Below, one piece after another: positions 26,225 through 36,511 of a DNA stretch of 64,000 nucleotides; positions within the stretch are counted from its first letter, which is position 1; every line of letters begins with the position of its first letter. The DNA is from Roseiarcus sp963741845 (lineage in GTDB: Bacteria; Pseudomonadota; Alphaproteobacteria; Rhizobiales; Beijerinckiaceae). The notes under the pieces are model-generated. The model saw only the letters and a list, made by a program, of their open reading frames with translations. It ran no database searches and was not told the origin of the DNA. The position numbers were made by a program, and so were the translations under genes. The stretch spans positions 248,001-312,000 of the forward strand of contig CAVUJV010000024.1 of the NCBI GenBank assembly GCA_963741845.1, given 5' to 3'.

Positions 26225-27932
26225 TCAGAGGGCGCGCAGGAAGTCGAAGTCGCAGCCTTCGGTCGCCGGGAGCACCGATCGCGCATAGAGAAGATCGTAT
26301 CCCCGGCCGGAAGGAGGGGGAGGGGGCGGCAGCGCCGCGCGGCGGCGCTCCAATTCCGCTTCGTCGACCAGCAGGTCGATCGTCCGCCGCGACGCCGAGA
26401 GCGCAATGCGGTCGCCTGTGCGCACCAGCGCGAGCGGGCCGCCGAGCGCCGCTTCCGGCGCGACGTGGAGAACGACAGTGCCGAATGCGGTGCCGCTCAT
26501 GCGGGCGTCCGAGATCCGCACCATGTCTTTCACGCCGGCCGCAGCCAGCTTTTTCGGGATGGGCAGGTAGCCGGCCTCGGGCATGCCCGACGGGCTCGTA
26601 GGACCGGCGTTCTGGAGAACCAGGACGTCGTCTTTGGTTACGTCCAGCGCCGGATCGTCGATGCGGGCGGCGAGATCCTCGAGCGACGAAAAAACGACCG
26701 CGCGTCCGGTGTGCTCCATCAGAGCAGGCGTCGCCGCCGCACGCTTGAGGAGAGCGCCCTGAGGCGCGAGCGTGCCCGAGAGGCCGATCAGGCCGCCCTC
26801 AGGCGAAAGCGGCGCGGCGCGCTCCCGTATGACTTCGCGATTCACGTATCGGCCGGCCGACCTTGCGAGGCGCTCGCCCAGCGTCTGGCCGGTGACCGTC
26901 GGCGTATCGAGATGGAGAAGCGGCGCCAGCTCGGCCAGCACCGCGCCCATTCCGCCGCCGGCATGCAGGTCCTCCATGTAGTTGTCGCCGGTCGGCTTGA
27001 GGTCGACCAGGGTCGGCGTGTCGGCGGAGAGCCGGTTGAGATCGTCGAGCGTCACGTCGATCCCTGCGCGCCCCGCAATCGCGGTGAGGTGGATGACGGC
27101 ATTGGTCGAGCCGGACAGGGCGAGCAGCACCCGAAGCGCGTTCTCGATCGACTTTCGCGTCACAAGCTCGCGCGGCGTCACCGGTTGCGCGATGAGCCGC
27201 GCGGCGGTCCGGCCGGACTCCTCGGCGATCCGCAAGCGGTCGGAGTGGACCGCGGGCGCGGTTGCAGAGTCCGGAAGCGCTATTCCCAACGCTTCGGCGA
27301 TGCAGGCCATCGTGCTGGCGGTGCCCATGACGGCGCAGGTCCCCGCGGTCACGGCCAGATTGCCCTCGACCTCGGCGATCTCCTCGGCCGACACGGCGCC
27401 GCCGCGATAGGCAGCCCAGAATCGGCGGCAGTCCGTGCAGGCGCCGAGCCGCTCCCCGCGGTAGCGGCCGGTCATCATGGGCCCGGCAACCAGCATGACC
27501 GCCGGGATGTTGGCCGACACGGCGCCCATGAGTTCGGCCGGGACCGTCTTGTCGCAGCCGCCCATCAGCACCACGGCGTCCATGGGCTGGGCGCGGATCA
27601 TCTCTTCGACGTCCATCGCCATCAGGTTGCGGTACTTCAGGCTTGTCGGGCTGAGGAACACTTCGCCGAGCGATATGACCGGGAAGGGCAGCGGCAGCGC
27701 GCCTTCCGCCAGCACGCCGCGCTTGACCGCCTCGAGCATCTCCGGGAAATGCCGGTGGCAATTGTTGAAGCCGGACGGCGTGTAGCAGATGCCGACGATG
27801 GGCCGGCCCAGCATTTCGTCGGAATAGCCCATCGACTTCGCGAAGGACTTGCGAAGGTATTCGGCAAAGGCCCGATCGCCGTAGTTCGTGAGCCCGCGCG
27901 TGAGGCCGCGCCGCGAAGAGTTCTCCAGTCAT
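26225..27932 (-). CDS. IlvD/Edd-family dehydratase, probably acting on a sugar acid (one frameshift at the start)
   Basis: About 568 residues of an Fe-S dehydratase of the dihydroxy-acid/6-phosphogluconate dehydratase family. Cluster and active-site cysteines are visible in VLMGGCDKTVPAELMG, LGACTDCRRFWAAY and TAGTCAVMGTASTMA. The N-terminus RRGLTRGLTNYGDRAFAEYLRKSFAKSMGYSDEML is in frame with the body, but the only suitable ATG (27930-27932, after TTGAGGACC) is one base out of frame. Deleting one base next to it joins them. Context (sugar importer, ALDH, ThDP enzyme, oxidoreductases) favours an aldonate/aldarate dehydratase over branched-chain amino acid synthesis. The last gene of the iclR operon. 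Confidence 0.82.
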
Positions 27933-27940
27933 ATCGGTCC

Positions 27941-29390
27941 TCAAGCCGTCTTCAGGAGCCGATGGCGGATGTACTTCGGCTCCAGATATTCGAGGATGCC
28001 GAGCGCTCCCCCCTCGCGTCCGAATCCGCTCTCCTTGACGCCGCCGAACGGCGCTTCGGCCGTGGCGAGCAGCACCTCGTTGACGCCGACCATGCCGCTT
28101 TCCAGTCCTTCCGCCGTCCGGTTTGCCCGCTCGGCATCGTTGGTGAAGACATAGGCGGCGAGCCCAAAGGGCAGCGCGTTGGCGCGCGCGAGCACTTCGT
28201 CCTCGTCGCGGAAGACGCTGATCGGCGCGACCGGGGCGAACGGCTCCTCACGCATGATCCGCGCGTCGTCCGGCACGTCGCCGAGCACCGTCGGCTCGAT
28301 GAAATGGCCCTTGTTGAGATGGACCGGCCGGCGACCGCCGTGGAGCAGCCGCGCCCCCTTGCCGACGGCGTCCTCGATCAGCGCGAGCGCGGATTCCGCG
28401 CCCGCTTTCCGGATCATCGGCCCCATGTCGACGCCGTCCTTGAGGCCGTCGCCGACGACGATGGCGCGGGCCGTCTCGACGAACGCCTGTTCGAACGCGT
28501 GTTGCAAGCTCTCGTGGACATAGAACCGCGACGGCGAAATGCAGACCTGGCCGGCGTTGCGGAACTTCGCCAGGGCGAGGGCGCGGGCGCTGCCCGCAGG
28601 ATCGGCGTCGCGGTGCACGATGGCCGGCGCGTGGCCTCCCAGCTCCATGGACGCGCGCTTCATGCCCTCGGCGCATTGCGCGAGGACCTTCTTGCCCACA
28701 GGGACCGAGCCCGTGAGCGAGACCTTGCGCACGACGGGCGAGGCGATGAAATGTCCGACCAGCTCCGACGGGGGGCCGGTGATGATCGTGATCGCCCCGG
28801 GAGGGGCGCCCGCATCGATGAGCGCCTGACCGATCTCGAAACAGGCGCCCGGCTGCTTCCGAGGCCGGCCGCGCGATGACCGAGCAGCCGGCGGCAAGCG
28901 CCGCCGCGATCTTGCGCGCGGGAAGAAGCGCGGGAAAATTCCACGCGGACAGCGCCAGGGATACGCCGACGGGCTGGTAGATCACCGATACGCGCTGCCC
29001 GGGAGATCGGCCGGGGATCGTATGCCCGTAGACCCGCCTCGCCTCCTCGCCGCACCATTCGAACTGGTCGGCCGCGGCCGTCGTCTCGCCCCTCGCCTCG
29101 GCGAGCGGCTTGCCTGTCTCGGTGCTTATGAGATGCGCGATCGCCTCGTTGCGCTCGCGCAGCAACTCGCTTGCCCGCCGCAGCACCTTCGCCCGCTCCC
29201 ACGCCGCGATTTCGCGCCACGCAGCGAACCCGCGCTGAGCGCTCGCGAGCACCGCGTCGGCGTCTGCGATGCCGCCATCGGGGATGACGCCGACGACCTC
29301 CTCGCTGACGGGCGAGATCACGGGAAGCGTTCGGCGGGAGGCCGCTGGCCGCCACGCGTTGTCGACGAGAATCCCAAAGCGCTCGTACAT
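27941..29390 (-). CDS. NAD(P)-dependent aldehyde dehydrogenase (one frameshift)
   Basis: About 482 residues after repair, close to succinate-semialdehyde/alpha-ketoglutarate-semialdehyde dehydrogenases in length and motifs. The first frame gives SAWNFPALLPARKIAAALAAGCSVIARPASEA. The second continues PGACFEIGQALIDAGAPPGAI, LTGSVPVGKKV, catalytic Glu in MELGGHAP and catalytic Cys in FRNAGQVCISPSRFYV. The break is near 28856, where one extra base in the GCAGCC context shifts the frame. It probably oxidises an aldehyde formed in the same pathway as the neighbouring dehydratase and ThDP enzyme. Confidence 0.85.
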
Positions 29391-29401
29391 GAGGTCCTGC
29401 T

Positions 29402-31298
29402 CTAGATCGTTGTGCGAAGGTATCGGTCTTCGACGTCGTCGACCCAACTGCCGACGTTCCACGAACCGTAGACGCCAAGGCCGCCGACAGGGTCGTCGCC
29501 CGCGTAGACGGGGACGTGGACGACCGCCAGGCCGTCGTGGGCGCGCGCCGTCGCGAGCGCCTGGCGCAGCGTTTCGGGCGTATCGCCGCCCGACAGCGCC
29601 AGGACTCCGGGGAAGGCGCTCGCAATGCGCAGATAGTCGACCGCCACGCTGTCGTTCGTTCGGAATTCCGCGCCGTACTGTGCGTTCTGCAGGCCAGAGA
29701 TCGCCGCCATGCGGCGATTGTCGAAGATGATGAGCGTGCCGCGCAGATGGTGCTCGGCTCCATCGAGAAGCACCTGCGGATTCATCATGAAAGAGCCGTC
29801 GCCCGAGAACGCGATCGGATATTGCGGCTGATCGGCGATCGCCGAGGCCATCAGCGCCGCGGTCGCAAAGCCCATGTAGGACGCGCCGGTTTCGGTGAAG
29901 GTCTCGAACGGCTGGTCGTCCTCGACGATCTGAAATCCGTTGGCCTGAACGTCGCCCGCGTCGAACAACTTCACGGCTCCGACCTCACCCGGCGAAATCG
30001 GCGGCGACCTTCACGGCCTGGGGCTGGGTCATCACGCGCCGCTGATAGACATCGTCGATGGGAGCCAGGGCCTCGAAGCGGGATTGCTTGAACTGCATCC
30101 ACTCCGCCTTCTTCGCTGCACAGGCGGCGAGCCACGCCTTCTTCTCCGGTGAGAGCGCAGCGGTTTCGGCGAGGCTGGCGTTCAGGCGATCGAGGTTCGC
30201 GCCGATATCGCCGGGAATCGCGAGCGTGTTGTTGTAGTGGCTCAGATCATCGAGGTCGCCGTTCAGGTTGATGACGGCGCGCGCGTTCGGATAGCCGACG
30301 CCGGAACAATCCGATTGGCAGACGGCGCGCGTGCCGACAGCGATCAGCAGCGTTGCGTTCTCCATCGCGAAGTTACCGCTGATCGAGCCTTTCGAACCGC
30401 CGACGTGCATGTTCTGAGCGTGGGCGTTCGGAAGCACGCCGACCGATCCGGGCGACAACACCACGGCGGCTCCGGCGCTCTCGGCAAGCCGCCGGATGCC
30501 GTCTCCGAAGCGACGGCCGCCGCCGCCGACCTTGATGACGATCCGACTGTGCTGGCCGATGAGCGCGGCCGCCTTGCGGAAGGTCTCGGGATCCGCGGCC
30601 GCCACGCGCGGCGTCTCGTGAGCCGCGGGAAGCGCGGCAAGATTCACGGACACCATCGCGGGCTGCGTATTGATGGGGAGCGCGAGATAGAACGGGCCCG
30701 CCCTGAACGGATGATTGACGGTCGCGAGTCCGCGGCGCAGCGCTTCGCGCAAGGCCTGCGGCGTGTGCAGGACGTAGCTGCGGCCCATCACCGCCGTAAG
30801 CCGGCCGAACGCTCCCTGTTCCGGCTTCGGGACCTGCTGCATGTTGTAGCCTTCGCCATGCGTCGTCTCGTCGCCGTAGATGTGATAGACGCCGACTCCG
30901 TTCGACGCGGCCGCGAGCGAACCGGCGAACGCCTGCAGCGCGCCGGGGCCGATGGACGCGACGACGGCGGCAATCTCCCCATATTGCCAGGAGAGCTGAG
31001 TCGCAGCGTGCGCCATGGCGACTTCGTTGCGAAACTGCCAGGTGTGCGTCACGCCGGCTTCCTCGTAAATTCGGAGCGTCTCGGCGAGCGCCGTGTTGCC
31101 GTGGCCGAAGATCGCGAGATACTTGCGCACGCCCTGCTTCAAGAGACCCAGCACCAGCGCCTCGACGAGCGGCACGGTGACGATCTCCGGGAGCGCGCCG
31201 GAGGCGAGCGCCGCCTCGACGCTCCCGGCCTGTGCGACGGCGGCCGCGCGTCGCCTGGCCTCCGCTTCGGCGGTCGCCTGGTCCAGCCGCGGGCTCAT
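29402..31298 (-). CDS. Thiamine diphosphate-dependent enzyme, acetolactate synthase/IolD-like (one frameshift or natural split)
   Basis: The upstream part (31298-29985) holds the ThDP Pyr domain, with the activating Glu in WQFRNEVAMAHAA, and the central domain. The downstream part (29974-29402) holds the PP domain with GDGSFMMNPQ...DNRR, the Mg-ThDP motif. Removing one G from a GGG near 29988 fuses them into about 631 residues (AADFAGEVGAVKLFDAGD), close to the size of IolD. Alternatively, the second part starts at its own GTG ten bases after the first stop. Such enzymes cleave or form C-C bonds next to a carbonyl. In this operon a 2-keto acid decarboxylase or cyclic dione hydrolase role is plausible. 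Confidence 0.8.
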
Positions 31299-32417
31299 GA
31301 CGGCCTCCCGTCATTGGGCGGACGACCCACTTCGTCGACGCGCACCGCGCGGCCCAACGTGTCCGAGAGCTGCCCGGCCAGCGTGAAGCGCAGCACTTCG
31401 CGCCCCTGCTGGGCCGTGAGCGCCGGCGAATCGCCGCTCCTCAGCGCATTGATGAAGTGCCGGACGGAATGGACGAAGCTCGCCTGCCACCCGATCTCGG
31501 CGTCGGGGAAGCCGAAGCTCTCCGTTCTTCCATCTGCGTAAAGCGTGAGGGGCGGGCCGTCGATCGTGCGGCCGTGACCACGGTTCACCCAGATGACGCC
31601 GCGCGTGCCGGTGATCTCGACCCGGTCGTCCTGAGCGTAGTGCTCGGTGATGATCTCAAGGTCCGGCGAATATGCGATCTCCAGGACGCCGAAGCGCTGT
31701 TTGGCGAACTTCCATGAGATCAGGGCCGGCGCGTCGAGCGACGACCCGTCGCGCGCGGTGCTGGAGCCGATCCATGCATGCACTTCCTCGGGTTGCCCCA
31801 TGAAGTGCATGCCGATCGCGAACTTGTGGTGTCCGTCGTCGAAAGCGATCGGCCCGCCGCCGTTGGCGTCCTTGTCCTGCCGCCACGCCCAGGCTGCCGG
31901 CGGCACGCTCCAGGCGGTGCGGCTCTTGCCGGGGTTGCTCTTGATGCGGATGGTTACGGGATCACCGATCGCGCCGCCGTCGACCAGCTCCTTCGCTTTC
32001 ATGATCGGCGGGTAGAAAATGAAATTCTCGAACACCTTGAAAGCGAGGTCGGGCGAGGCCTCCGCCCGCGCGACCACCCTGTCCGCCTCCTCGATCGTGC
32101 GCGTCATCACCTTCTGCAGCGATACGTGCTTGCCCGCATCGAGGGCGGCGATCGCGGCCTCGGCGTGCAGGTGGTGCGGCAGAAGGATCTCGACAGTGTT
32201 GACGCGCGGGTCATCGAGCAGCGACGCGATAGTCCGAATGGATTCGCGCGTCCGGACATCCCCATGCCCTCGCGCGGGCCGAGGCCTGCTCTGTGTCGAC
32301 GTCGGCGATGGCGACGATCTCGGCGTCCGGATTCGCCTGATATTCAAGCGCGTGCAGGTCCGAGATGCGTCCGGCGCCGATGAATCCGACGCGTACGCGG
32401 TCCAGCGATTTTCTCAC
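31295..32417 (-). CDS. Gfo/Idh/MocA-family oxidoreductase (one frameshift)
   Basis: About 373 residues after repair. The N-terminal Rossmann part RVGFIGAGRISDLHALEYQANPDAEIVAIADVD is in one frame. The rest is in the other: NTVEILLPHHLHAEAAIAALDAGKHVSLQKVMTRT, with the family Lys in an unusual LQK variant, and the C-terminal sheet domain. Removing one base near 32227 joins HSDYR to SLLDDPRVNT. It starts at a GTG overlapping the iclR stop and ends overlapping the ThDP gene start, so it is tightly coupled to both. It is likely an NAD-dependent sugar or inositol dehydrogenase; substrate unknown. Confidence 0.85.
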
Positions 32418-33154
32418 TCCCTGTTCTCCTCGTTGGGAATGACCGCCCTGCACCGATCGCGCAGCAGTCGGCCGAGTTCATTGAGCCTCCTGGCGTCGAC
32501 GCGCACGGAGGGGCCCGACAGGCCCACGGCCGCCACGGCCGAGCCGTCGGTTCGCCGGATCGGCGCGGCGACGCAGCGCACCCCGGGGCTGAATTCCTCG
32601 TCGTCGCTGGCGAAGCCGTCGCGCCGCGCCGCACGGAGATCGGCTTCGACCGCTGCGGCGTCGGTCAGGGTGCGACTGGTGAACCGCTCCATCTCGCGGG
32701 GCAGCGGCTGTTGCCCGAACGCCAGGAAGACCTTGCCGAGCGCCGTGCAATGAAGCGGCGCCAGCGCGCCTACGGGATGGTCGACGCGCAGCACCTGGGG
32801 CGAAGCCACTTTGTCGAGGTACCAGACCTTCTCGCCGACGCAGACCGCCATGTGCGCGCACTCGCCCGAAATCTCGACCAGGCTCTCGAGCAGCGAATGC
32901 GTTTGCTCGCGAAGCGCAAGCAGGCTTTCGAGCGACTTGCTGTCGCCCGCCCTGAATTTGGAGCCGAGGACGTAACGTCTGTCGTCCCTCCGCCGGATCC
33001 ATCCGGATTCATGCAGGGTGGTGAGAAGGCGCGACGCATTCGCCTTGTCGAAGGCGAAGCGCTCGGCGACGTCGGTGGCGCGCACCGGCTCAAGCGACTG
33101 CGCCATGTAATCGAGAACGGCCAACCCGCGCTGCAGGGTCTGGACGACACGCAT
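32414..33154 (-). CDS. IclR-family transcriptional regulator
   Basis: A 246-residue regulator. The N-terminal winged helix (about residues 1-65: RVVQTLQRGLAVLDYMAQS ... AFDKANASRLLTTLHESGWIRR) precedes an IclR effector domain (LHCTALGKVFLAFG, FASDDEEFSPGVRCVAAPI). The ATG at 33154 is preceded by GGAGAGGAGGG; 62 upstream in-frame residues run through the operator region and are not coding. The first gene of the catabolic operon, divergent from the sugar ABC importer. Three TTGCC/GGCAA inverted repeats lie between them, so it probably controls both operons. Confidence 0.93.
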   Translation of the reverse strand: MRVVQTLQRGLAVLDYMAQSLEPVRATDVAERFAFDKANASRLLTTLHESGWIRRRDDRRYVLGSKFRAGDSKSLESLLALREQTHSLLESLVEISGECAHMAVCVGEKVWYLDKVASPQVLRVDHPVGALAPLHCTALGKVFLAFGQQPLPREMERFTSRTLTDAAAVEADLRAARRDGFASDDEEFSPGVRCVAAPIRRTDGSAVAAVGLSGPSVRVDARRLNELGRLLRDRCRAVIPNEENRE

Positions 33155-33189
33155 GCTGTCCCTCCTCTCCGGTTCGGTCTCGCCCCATG

Positions 33190-33240
33190 GGTTGCCGAAT
33201 CGGCAACCTTTCAGTCGTTTGTTGCGATATAGGCAACAAA
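33190..33240. promoter_or_regulatory. Two putative IclR operators
   Basis: Site one (33190-33208) is GGTTGCCG AAT CGGCAACC, a perfect 8-3-8 inverted repeat. Site two (33218-33240) is TTTGTTGC, seven bases, GCAACAAA. Centres are 30 bp apart, about three helical turns, so dimers could bind the same DNA face. They overlap the region upstream of iclR. Confidence 0.75.
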
Positions 33241-33325
33241 AGCTGGTCAGGATCCTATTGACCAACAATGTTGTTGACACAAATGAGCACATGGCGGAAA
33301 AAGACGCAAGATGATCGAAAGCAAA

Positions 33326-33340
33326 TTGCCATAATGGCAA
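33326..33340. promoter_or_regulatory. Third putative IclR operator, before the sugar importer genes
   Basis: TTGCCATAATGGCAA is a perfect 7-1-7 palindrome with the same TTGCC/GGCAA arms as the sites beside iclR. It ends 32 bp before the ATG of the solute-binding protein, a position suited to repression of the ABC operon. Confidence 0.75.
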
Positions 33341-33372
33341 CTTGATCGTCTCTTTGGTCAGGGAGGAAGCGC

Positions 33373-34653
33373 ATGAGAATGTTCGAAGCCATTGGCGCCG
33401 CTCTGAGCGTGGCGATGCTCGCCGCGCCTCTCCAGCTTGCGTCAGGGCCTGCGGCCGCGGCGGACAGCGAAATGACCGTCTCGCACTATTTCACCGGCAA
33501 CATCGGACTGGCGGGCATCCAGGCCTTCTTCACCGAGTTCAAGAAGGAGACGGGCACGACCGTCGTCGACAGCCCGATCGGCCATGAGGATTTCAAGACC
33601 GGCATCATGGTGCGCGCCGCCGGCGACAAGCTGCCCGATGTCTTCAGCTACTGGGCAGGCGCCCGCACCCAGTTCATGGTGAACGCGGGCAAGCTCGCGT
33701 CCCTCGACGACATGTGGGCGAAGGACAACCTCGGCTCGGTCGTGGCGAAGCCCATCGCGGCCGCCGCCACCACCTATGACGGGAAACGCTACCTCATCCC
33801 GATCGGCTATCATTACGCCGGCCTCTTCTACAATCCGAAAGTCATGAAGAACGCGGGCATCTCCGAGATGCCGAAGACGTGGGACGAGCTTATCGGCGCC
33901 TGCAAGACGCTCAAGTCGAAGGGCGTCGATCCGATCGTGATCGGCGCGAAAAACCGCTGGCCGGCGCAGTTCTGGTTCGACTACCTCGTGCTCGGCACGG
34001 CCGGCGCGCAATATCGGGCGGACCTGATGGCGGGGAAGGCGTCCTACACCGACCCGCAGGTCAAGAAGGCGATGGCGCTCTGGAAGAGCCTCATCGATGC
34101 GGGTTGCTTTGCGCCGAACTCGAACGCGAACGACTGGACGGACGCCGCCGACCAGGTGAGCCGCGGCGACGCCGCCATGACGCTGATGGGCACCTGGATC
34201 ACCGCCTACTGGAACAACGCCGGACTGAAGCCGGTTCAGGACTATGACGTCTTCCCGTTCCCGACCATCGATCCGAAAGTCCCAACCGCGGTCGTGGGCC
34301 CGGTCGACGGCTTCGTCATGGCGAAGAACGCCGCCCATCCGGACGCCGCCCAAGCCTTCCTCAAGCTGATCATCACCAACGAACCGCTCCAGGCCAACTG
34401 GGCCAAGGCGCAGGGCGCGCTTTCGCCGAACGTGAACGTCGGTCAGGCGTCCTATACGCCGGTTCAGCAGAAGGCGCTTGGATATGTGACGGCGGCCGCG
34501 ACCTACGCGTTCAACTATGATCTTGCGACGCCTCCCCCGGTCGCCGAGGTCGGGCTGAACATGTTCGCGAAGTTCCTGTCCGACTCCTCGAACATCGACG
34601 GCCTGCTGACGGAGACTCAGGCGGCCGCCGCCGACGCCTTCAAGAAAGAGTAG
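33373..34653 (+). CDS. Sugar ABC transporter, periplasmic solute-binding protein
   Basis: A 426-residue family 1 extracellular binding protein. A signal peptide of about 33 residues (ends GPAAAADSE) is followed by the two-lobed binding fold (TVSHYFTGNIGLAGIQAFFTEFKKETGTTV; ADQVSRGDAAMTLMGTWITAYW). GGGAGG sits just before the ATG. The first gene of the importer operon (binding protein, two permeases, ATPase). A long hairpin follows at 34673-34704, as is usual where the binding protein must be made in excess. Carbohydrate substrate not determinable. Confidence 0.93.
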   Translation: MRMFEAIGAALSVAMLAAPLQLASGPAAAADSEMTVSHYFTGNIGLAGIQAFFTEFKKETGTTVVDSPIGHEDFKTGIMVRAAGDKLPDVFSYWAGARTQFMVNAGKLASLDDMWAKDNLGSVVAKPIAAAATTYDGKRYLIPIGYHYAGLFYNPKVMKNAGISEMPKTWDELIGACKTLKSKGVDPIVIGAKNRWPAQFWFDYLVLGTAGAQYRADLMAGKASYTDPQVKKAMALWKSLIDAGCFAPNSNANDWTDAADQVSRGDAAMTLMGTWITAYWNNAGLKPVQDYDVFPFPTIDPKVPTAVVGPVDGFVMAKNAAHPDAAQAFLKLIITNEPLQANWAKAQGALSPNVNVGQASYTPVQQKALGYVTAAATYAFNYDLATPPPVAEVGLNMFAKFLSDSSNIDGLLTETQAAAADAFKKE

Positions 34654-34672
34654 GCTCAAGGCTGAGCCGCGG

Positions 34673-34704
34673 GCGGACGGGCAGTCGAATGCCGGTCCGT
34701 CCGC
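34673..34704 (+). promoter_or_regulatory. Intercistronic hairpin after the solute-binding protein gene
   Basis: GCGGACGGGCA pairs with TGCCGGTCCGTCCGC with a two-base bulge. There is no T-tract. Such structures commonly stabilise the upstream message or attenuate read-through into the permease genes. Confidence 0.5.
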
Positions 34705-34770
34705 GGATCGCTTGTTTGCGGCGCAGCCGAGAGCCGCGTTTTCGCCGCTTGATCCCCGAGAGCCGGAACC

Positions 34771-35661
34771 GTGACAAATCGGCATCGCAACATCTTCTGG
34801 CGCGTCGTCCTGCTGGCGCCCACGCTGCTTGTGTTTACGGTCTTCGTCGTCTGGCCTTTGCTGGACTCGTTCCGCTACAGCGTCACCGACTGGAACGGGC
34901 TGACTTCGGAGCCAAAATTCGTCGGCCTCGCAAATTTCGCGAAGGTTCTCACGGATCCCGAGTTCTTCCGCGCCATCGCGAATTCAGCGATCTGGATCGT
35001 CGCCGCGCTCATTTTTCCCACGCTTCTCGGGCTCGTCCTCGCGCTTCTCCTCAATGTCGGCCTTCGCGGCTCGAAGATATTCAAGTCGATCTTCTATCTT
35101 CCGATCTGTCTTTCGGCGATCGTCGTCGGACAGATCTGGATCTGGATTTACCAACCCGGATGGGGGCTCCTCGATACGGGGATCGCGCATGTCCTTGGCG
35201 TCCGCCGCTTCAATTTCGCGTGGCTTGCGGAGCCCTCCACGGCGCTCGGCTCGGTGATCGTCGCCTGGTCGTGGCAGCAGACGGGACTCGCGATGGTGAT
35301 CTTCCTCGCCGGCCTTACGTCCATTCCTCGCGACCTGATCGAAGCGGCCGAAGTCGATGGCGTGAGCCGCTGGAAGCAAACCGTGCACATCGTGCTTCCG
35401 ATGCTGCGCCCCGCCACCGTGGTCGTCGTCGCGCTCTCGATGATCAGCGCGCTCAAGGGCTTCGACATTCTCTATGTCATGACCGGCGGCGGGCCGTTCC
35501 ACTCGTCGGCGACCCTCGCCTTCCTCATGTACGAGGAGTCCTTCAGGAAATATCGCATGGGCTACGGAAGCGCGATCTCCGTCGTCCTGTTCCTGATCGC
35601 CCTCTCCATCATCTTTGTCTACTTCCGCCAGCTCAAGAAAGTGGACGAAATCTATGACTGA
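34771..35661 (+). CDS. Sugar ABC transporter permease (MalF/UgpA type)
   Basis: A 296-residue inner-membrane permease with six predicted membrane segments. It contains the EAA loop that contacts the ATPase (EAAEVDGVSRWKQTVHIVLPMLRP, about residues 190-213). It starts at a GTG, giving MTNRHRNIFWRVVLLAPTLLVF. It overlaps the next permease gene by eight bases. Confidence 0.93.
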   Translation: MTNRHRNIFWRVVLLAPTLLVFTVFVVWPLLDSFRYSVTDWNGLTSEPKFVGLANFAKVLTDPEFFRAIANSAIWIVAALIFPTLLGLVLALLLNVGLRGSKIFKSIFYLPICLSAIVVGQIWIWIYQPGWGLLDTGIAHVLGVRRFNFAWLAEPSTALGSVIVAWSWQQTGLAMVIFLAGLTSIPRDLIEAAEVDGVSRWKQTVHIVLPMLRPATVVVVALSMISALKGFDILYVMTGGGPFHSSATLAFLMYEESFRKYRMGYGSAISVVLFLIALSIIFVYFRQLKKVDEIYD

Positions 35662-36511
35662 CGCTGTTCTCGGCGGGGATCGGGGAGGCTTCCGCCCTGG
35701 GCGCGCGGCTCTCTTCGCATGCCTGATCGTCCTCGCGGCGCTTTTTCTCACGCCGACCCTGGGCGTGATTCTGTCCGCCTTCAAGACCAACCGCGAGATC
35801 TCTCTCGGGCAATTCTGGTCGATCCCGACGAACCTCTACCTCGGGAACTTCGTCGAGGTTCTGACCAATCCCGCCGTCGGAGTCTATTTGCTGAACACGC
35901 TGCTCGTGGCGGCGCCCGCCGCGGCGGCGTCCATCACGCTCGGCGTCCTGGCCGGATGGGTCTTCGCGAAGCTCCGCTTCCGGGGCAGCGAGCTGCTGTT
36001 CCTGGCGATTGTGTCGGGCATGTTCTTTCCGCCGCAGATCGTGCTGATCCCGCTCTTCCGGCTGTTCGACGCGCTGCACCTTCTCGACACGCTCTGGGCG
36101 TTGATCATCACGCATACGGCGATGGGAATTCCGATCTGCACCTTGCTGATGCGCAACTTCTTCTCGACGGTGCCGAACGCATTGCGCGAGTGCGCCCTCG
36201 TCGACGGCGTCAGCGAATGGCAGACGCTCACGCGCATCGCGCTGCCGATCAGCCTGCCGGCGATCGCCGTCCTCGCGACGCTTCAATTCACGTGGATCTG
36301 GAACGATTTCCTGTGGCCGCTGATCTTCACCCAAAGCGACGACAAGCGGACGATCATGGTCGGCATTGTCTTTCTGCGGGGTCAGTACTCGGTCGCCTGG
36401 GGCATTCAGGGAGCGCTTTCGCTCATCGCCAGCCTCCCCACGCTGATCGTGTTCCTGTTTTTCCAGCGCTACTTCATTCGCGGCATGACCATGGGGGCGG
36501 TGAAGGGATGA
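35654..36511 (+). CDS. Sugar ABC transporter permease (MalG/UgpE type)
   Basis: A 285-residue partner permease with six membrane segments and an EAA loop (ECALVDGVSEWQTLTRIALPISLPA). It starts within the stop of the preceding permease. Its own stop overlaps the ATG of the ATPase (ATGA), so the importer genes are translationally coupled. Confidence 0.93.
   Translation: MTDAVLGGDRGGFRPGRAALFACLIVLAALFLTPTLGVILSAFKTNREISLGQFWSIPTNLYLGNFVEVLTNPAVGVYLLNTLLVAAPAAAASITLGVLAGWVFAKLRFRGSELLFLAIVSGMFFPPQIVLIPLFRLFDALHLLDTLWALIITHTAMGIPICTLLMRNFFSTVPNALRECALVDGVSEWQTLTRIALPISLPAIAVLATLQFTWIWNDFLWPLIFTQSDDKRTIMVGIVFLRGQYSVAWGIQGALSLIASLPTLIVFLFFQRYFIRGMTMGAVKG

Noticed and set aside
26147..28879. 910-codon open frame on the plus strand
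   Set aside because: It is antisense to the IlvD/Edd and ALDH genes, is Arg/Gly/His-rich, and has no recognisable motif. Long antisense frames are expected at this GC content.
33274..33279. TTGACA as a -35 box for the sugar importer
   Set aside because: No acceptable -10 hexamer at 15-19 bp spacing.
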